Assembly (NCBI GenBank): GCA_963704995.1
Contig: CAVPIM010000017.1
Span: forward strand, 930,001 to 994,000
DNA length: 64,000 bases
Reading direction: 5' to 3'
Source of the DNA: RYN-230 sp963704995
GTDB lineage: Bacteria > Actinomycetota > Actinomycetes > Streptosporangiales > Streptosporangiaceae
In this document: positions 60,140 to 64,000 of the stretch, piece by piece
How positions within the stretch are numbered: the stretch's first letter is position 1
Layout of the letters: each line of letters begins with the position of its first letter
The notes under the pieces: model-generated
Database searches by the model: none
The model's input: the letters and a program-made list of their open reading frames with translations, nothing else
Told to the model about the DNA's origin: nothing
Program-made: the position numbers and the translations under genes

Positions 60140-60965
60140 ATGACGGCTGCGATCGACTACACCGAACCAGGCCCGCTGACGGCGCTCGGCGATGTCAGCC
60201 CGGCGGCGCTGGACGGCATCGCGGCCGGGCCCGTTCGACGTCTGCCGGCCGGTGCCCAGCCTGGTGATCCAGCCGGCTGATGCACAGGCCCTGGGCCTGC
60301 CGCCCGAACGGTTCAGCGAGAACCAGATCCGCCCGGCCGCCGCGCTGATCGGGGCGCTGCTGGCGCAGGATCCGCAGCCGGTGGCCGTGCCCCGCGACCC
60401 GGGCCGCCGGGTCGTCGGCACCTGCCGCCACTTCGCGGTCCTGAGCTGCGCGCTGCTCCGCTACCGCGGGATCGCGGCCCGCGCCCGCTGCGGCTTCGCC
60501 ACCTACTTCCAGCCGGGGCAGGGGCTGGATCACTGGATCACCGAGTACTGGGACGGCCAGGACGCCCGCTGGGTGCGGATCGACTCGGAAATCCTGGGTC
60601 AGTCGGTCCTGGAACGGCCTGATGACCTGCGCCCGGGCGAGTTCCTCAGCGGCGGTGAGGCATGGGCGGCCTTCCGCCGGGGCCGTCTGGACGCCGCGGC
60701 CTTCGGCGTGCCGGGCACGGATAACTGGGGGCCGGCCGAGATCCGCGGCAACGCCATCAAGGACCTCGCCGCGCTGAACAAGGTCGAGATGCTTCCCTGG
60801 GATGAGTGGGGCCGGATGACCGCCTCGTACCAGGGCGAGACCGGGGCCGACTACGACGAGCTCCTCGACACGATCGCCGCCGTATGCGCGGGCGACGACC
60901 CGGCCGCCGTCCGGGACCTCTATGCCCGCGATGAACTCCAGGTGCCTGCCGGGCTCATCTGCTGA
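60140..60965 (+). pseudogene. Transglutaminase-like protein, frameshifted near the N-terminus
   Basis: ATG 60140 opens MTAAIDYTEPGPLTALGDVSPAALDGIA, then in gcggccgggcccg (60222-60234) the frame is lost. It continues one frame over as GPFDVCRPVPSLVIQPADAQALGL ... CRHFAVLSCALLRYRGIAARARCGFATYF ... DHWITEYWDGQDARWVRIDSEI, the Cys-His-Asp order of transglutaminase-like proteins, ending at 60965. One missing base restores about 275 residues. The catalytic Cys is in GTCRHFAVL, His in LDHWITEYW. Likely a cytosolic peptidase- or amidase-type member; substrate unknown. Confidence 0.8.
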
Positions 60966-61006
60966 CGGCCGCCCGCCTGGCCGCACCTCCGGCCGCCATG
61001 AGCGGG

Positions 61007-61043
61007 AAAGCAAACGCCCCGGACCCGATGAAGGTCCAGGGCG
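61007..61043 (-). terminator. Intrinsic terminator of tRNA-Asn
   Basis: On the minus strand an 11-bp stem (61043-61033 with 61025-61015, one G-T wobble) and 7-nt loop are followed by TTTGCTTT. It begins 24 nt past the tRNA 3' end. Confidence 0.8.
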
Positions 61044-61066
61044 CGGTGCGATGCGCCATCCGATGG

Positions 61067-61139
61067 CTCCCGCGATAGGACTCGAACCTATAACCTGCCG
61101 GTTAACAGCCGGACGCTCTGCCGATTGAGCTACGCGGGA
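61067..61139 (-). tRNA. tRNA-Asn (anticodon GTT)
   Basis: 73 nt folding as a tRNA: acceptor TCCCGCG with CGCGGGA, D arm GCTC/GAGC, anticodon loop CTGTTAA with anticodon GTT, and T arm ATAGG-TTCGAGT-CCTAT. CCA is not encoded. Position 27-43 of the anticodon stem is a mismatch. The promoter should lie in 61140-61250. Confidence 0.96.
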
Positions 61140-61372
61140 TCAACCGCGGCCACGCCGACCGGACCATGAACCCAGCCTGCTTTCGCCGCGCGCATAAGGG
61201 TAGCGCACCTGAGACGGTACCCGTGGCGGGCCGCCGCCTGCGCCCCGGCGTGAGGAGCCGCGGCCGCACTGGCGCGGGCGGGTTATTTGCCAGCGCGTAA
61301 TCTGGAATACGGCTGAACAACAGGGGAAGGTCAGCCCTGGCGCAGTCAACACTGTTGAGAAGAGGTTGCCAG

Positions 61373-61723
61373 ATGCGGTACCGGTTCACGTTCTTCGCCG
61401 GCCTCGCCGTCGGATTCATCGTCGGCGCGCGTGCGGGCCGGGAGCGTTACGAGCAGATGAAGAAGCTGGCCCGCAAGGCGGCGGACAGCCCCGCGATGCA
61501 GCAGGCGGCGGGGGCCGCGCAGGCCCAGGCGTCGGGCCTGGCCAAGTCGGCCAAGGACAAGGCGATGCAGCGGGTCCCGCGACTGACCGAGAAAGCCCGC
61601 ACGGTCAGCGGCCCGATCAGCGATCGCATCCCCGGCCTCCGGGCGCGGGACGCCAACGGCCACTCGCAGGGTGGCTCGTACACCAGCGCGCCCGGCGCGC
61701 CGGGAACGGGCAGTCTAGCCTGA
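61373..61723 (+). CDS. YtxH-like small membrane-anchored protein
   Basis: 116 residues from ATG 61373. One N-terminal glycine-rich membrane helix (YRFTFFAGLAVGFIVGARAG) is followed by a highly charged helical stretch (RERYEQMKKLARKAADSPAMQQAAGAAQAQASGLAKSAKDKAMQRV) and a loose Gly/Ser tail. The plan matches YtxH-like proteins linked to stress in other bacteria; function here is unknown. A 21-bp hairpin follows. Confidence 0.75.
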   Translation: MRYRFTFFAGLAVGFIVGARAGRERYEQMKKLARKAADSPAMQQAAGAAQAQASGLAKSAKDKAMQRVPRLTEKARTVSGPISDRIPGLRARDANGHSQGGSYTSAPGAPGTGSLA

Positions 61724-61761
61724 CCCGGGCCTGACCTGAGCGGGGTATCAGCCGGAGGTGC

Positions 61762-61807
61762 CAGGCGGCCCGCTGGCCCGGCGGGAGCCGGGCCAGCGGG
61801 CCGCCTG
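61762..61807. terminator. 21-bp perfect hairpin with GGGA tetraloop
   Basis: 61762-61782 pairs without a mismatch with 61787-61807; the loop ggga is of the GNRA type. It lies 39 nt past the YtxH-like stop and lacks a T-run. It is the longest perfect stem I found in the window. Confidence 0.8.
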
Positions 61808-61886
61808 CGTCCGGCGGTGCCGGGCCGGGAATCAGGCCGCTGACCAGGGCCGGGAAGGCATCCGGACTGCCCTGCTGTGGATTGTT

Positions 61887-61912
61887 TTGATAACTATTGC
61901 TAACGGTATAAC
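61887..61912 (+). promoter_or_regulatory. A+T-rich promoter of the 61919 gene
   Basis: ttgata (61887-61892) and tataac (61907-61912) stand in a 40-bp A+T-rich patch. The -10-like box ends 6 nt before the ATG, so the transcript is probably leaderless. The 14-bp spacer is short; ttgttt at 61882 is another possible -35. Confidence 0.5.
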
Positions 61913-61918
61913 CAGCGC

Positions 61919-62848
61919 ATGAGTCCACTATCCGGGGTCCTGGGCGAGTCCTGGGGCTACTACAAGCGCTTCGCCGCCCATTTCCTGCTGATCGCCTTCG
62001 CGATCTACCTGGGCGCCGCGATCATCGTGGCGTTGCTGTCCCTGGCCGGGGCGATCGGCTCGTTCATCGGCTTGATCATCAACCTGATCGCCGCCTTCCT
62101 GGTGCAGGCCGCGCTGGTCAAGGCCGTGCAGGACGTACGGGACGGGCGGGTGGACCTGAACCTGGGGGAAACGGTCCGGGCCGTCCTGCCGTTCCTGGTC
62201 ACGGTGGCCGCCGCGTCCATCCTGGCTGGTATCGGGATCTCGATCGGTTTCGTCCTGATCATCATCCCGGGGCTTGTCCTGCTGACCTTCTGGTCGCTGA
62301 TCGTGCCCAGCATCGTGATCGGCGGCGAGGGCGTCTTCGGCTCGTTCAGCAAGAGCTGGCGGACCGTCCGCGGGTACGCGTGGCATGTGTTCGGCACCTA
62401 TGTGCTGGTGTTCCTGATCCTGATCGTGGTCAACATCGTGCTCGGCCTCATCCTGCTGGCGCTGCCTCTGGTGGCCAGGAACTTCATCAGCAGCATCGTG
62501 TCCGGCACCCTGGTCGCGCCGTTCCTGGCCCTCGTGGTGACGCTGGTCTACTACCGGCTCACCGCGACGCACGAGGCGAGAGCCGGCGGGGCGGGTGAGC
62601 CCGCGTGGCCGCCGTCCGGGCCGGATTCCGCCTACCGCGGGCCGGACCCGGCCTACCCGGGGGGCACCCAGCCCACCGGGCCGGACACCACCTATCCGGG
62701 TTCCGGCAGCACGTCACCGGGGCCGGACACCCCGTACCCGGGGTCAGGTACCGAGCCCAGCGGGTCAGACGGGACGTATCCGCCACCGGACGGGCCGCCC
62801 GCCGGTCCCGGGCCGTCCTCCGCCGGGCCGGGCGTCCCGCCCGCGTAA
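61919..62848 (+). CDS. Multi-pass membrane protein with Pro/Gly-rich tail
   Basis: 309 residues. Five or six helices in residues 20-215 include LIAFAIYLGAAIIVALLSL, FLVTVAAASILAGIGISIGFVLIIIPGLVLLTFWSLIVPSIVIGGEGVFGSFSKSWRTVRG and VLVFLILIVVNIVLGLILLAL. The IIIPGLVL ... SFSKSWR pattern recalls glycerophosphodiesterase-associated membrane domains. The last 85 residues are repeats of the type PDxxYPGSG, probably disordered. Function unknown. Confidence 0.75.
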   Translation: MSPLSGVLGESWGYYKRFAAHFLLIAFAIYLGAAIIVALLSLAGAIGSFIGLIINLIAAFLVQAALVKAVQDVRDGRVDLNLGETVRAVLPFLVTVAAASILAGIGISIGFVLIIIPGLVLLTFWSLIVPSIVIGGEGVFGSFSKSWRTVRGYAWHVFGTYVLVFLILIVVNIVLGLILLALPLVARNFISSIVSGTLVAPFLALVVTLVYYRLTATHEARAGGAGEPAWPPSGPDSAYRGPDPAYPGGTQPTGPDTTYPGSGSTSPGPDTPYPGSGTEPSGSDGTYPPPDGPPAGPGPSSAGPGVPPA

Positions 62849-62872
62849 CCCGGCGGCCCGCGTAACGCCAGC

Positions 62873-62910
62873 GGCCCCCGCCATCCCCGGGAACGGGGCG
62901 GGCGGGGGCC
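62873..62910. terminator. GC hairpin after the 61919 gene
   Basis: ggcccccgcc (62873-62882) pairs with ggcgggggcc (62901-62910), with further inner ccccg/cgggg pairing. It lies 25 nt past the stop. Confidence 0.65.
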
Positions 62911-63100
62911 TTGCGGTGCCTGGCGGGCGGACGGCGGCTGGCCGAGTTGCAGACCATGCGCCACGCGGATGGGAGCGCCAGCGTGGAGGATCTCCCGCTG
63001 CAGATCACAGGCCTCTGCGTGACGTTCCGAATGTGCCGCCGTGGGCAGAGGGCCGTCCGTATCTGGCCATCTCTTCTGTCCTGGCAGGTGAGAAGTGAAC

Positions 63101-63223
63101 ATGCTCGCTGTGTGGTTCGGGCTCTCCCGATGGGCACTGATCGCGCTGACCGTGGCCGCGTGGGCTGTGATCGTGGCTGTGATCGTGGCCCGGTTCGGCA
63201 GGCGGAAGGAGAGGCATCGGTGA
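63101..63223 (+). CDS. 40-residue single-helix membrane protein
   Basis: ATG 63101 to TGA 63223: a start of MLAVWFGLSRW, one hydrophobic helix (ALIALTVAAWAVIVAVIVA) and a basic end (RFGRRKERHR). GGTGAGAAGTG precedes the start. The stop overlaps the next small ORF as GTGA, which supports real translation. No family recognised. Confidence 0.5.
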   Translation: MLAVWFGLSRWALIALTVAAWAVIVAVIVARFGRRKERHR

Positions 63224-63306
63224 GGTTCATCCTGACCATCGACCTGACAGCGACGAGGCAGCGCGGGAGGGCATCGATCGCATACTCCCGCACTATGGGA
63301 CGGTGA
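63220..63306 (+). CDS. Small ORF coupled to the 40-residue membrane protein, probably frameshifted
   Basis: GTG 63220 gives VRFILTIDLTATRQRGRAS and stops at 63306 after 28 codons. One added base after the ninth codon would give IDLDSDEAAREGIDRILPHYGTV, a more natural acidic/helical continuation. Real extent unknown; the 3' part meets the principal sigma gene on the other strand. Confidence 0.3.
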   Translation: MRFILTIDLTATRQRGRASIAYSRTMGR

Positions 63307-63307
63307 G

Positions 63308-64000
<693 letters not shown>

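Noticed and set aside
61067..61139. tRNA-Asn as an integration site of a genomic island
   Set aside because: No integrase and no repeated 3' end of the tRNA were seen on either side within the window.

Overview
This 64 kb window comes from a very GC-rich actinomycete chromosome. The evidence is codon use, GTG/TTG starts, ATGA/GTGA stop-start overlaps, and actinobacterial families such as DUF3710, DUF3093, DUF4235, DUF1707, DUF4232, DUF6295, F420-type LLM oxidoreductases and a HrdB-type principal sigma factor. No rRNA, CRISPR array, transposase, integrase or phage gene was recognised. One tRNA gene (Asn, anticodon GTT) lies at 61067-61139. Order and family cannot be fixed by reading alone.

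Layout. (1) 1-9 kb: a secreted GH2 beta-galactosidase (cut by the window edge), a YceI protein, a GNAT enzyme, a broken LLM oxidoreductase, a SigE-type sigma factor coupled to a membrane-anchored partner, and a TRAM/TrmA-type RNA methyltransferase. (2) 9-14 kb: a housekeeping block of two TrkA proteins, DUF3710, dUTPase, AI-2E transporter, DUF3093 and DUF4235. (3) 16.4-21.4 kb: a leftward sulfur operon of three tandem sulfonate-monooxygenase-like LLM paralogues plus an MBL-rhodanese protein, behind a 27-bp palindrome. (4) 21.5-24.7 kb: a cupin and a citrate-synthase-like gene facing a homocitrate-synthase-like gene across a second palindrome. (5) 26.4-37 kb: a leftward four-gene double ABC-2 exporter, divergent from a rightward seven-gene unit (histidine kinase, response regulator, DUF4129, membrane protein, MoxR, DUF58, membrane protein). 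(6) 37-50.6 kb: gamma-glutamyltransferase, lipoproteins, a DUF885 peptidase-like protein, a MarR-GNAT fusion, a second two-component pair, a GT39-like enzyme, a PCuAC-like lipoprotein, a flavoprotein and a sliding-clamp paralogue. (7) 50.6-54.8 kb: dienelactone hydrolase and aldo/keto reductase genes separated by a GGDEF-EAL gene whose flanks carry displaced fragments of both neighbours. (8) 55-59.4 kb: a Tat-exported berberine-bridge-type oxidase, a MarR regulator and a DHA2 efflux pump sharing repeated operator-like sites. (9) 59.5-64 kb: flavodoxin, transglutaminase-like protein, tRNA-Asn, membrane proteins and the C-terminal part of the principal sigma factor.

Two features recur. At least seven, probably nine or more, reading frames are broken by apparent one- or two-base shifts, nearly all inside GGCCGG-type runs, so the assembly is suspect or the genes are decaying. 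Short tandem repeats with 14-18 bp units sit at many gene ends. The most interesting places are the sulfur operon with its palindrome, the swapped flanks around the GGDEF-EAL gene, the repeat at the kinase/regulator junction, and the MarR/oxidase/efflux control region.
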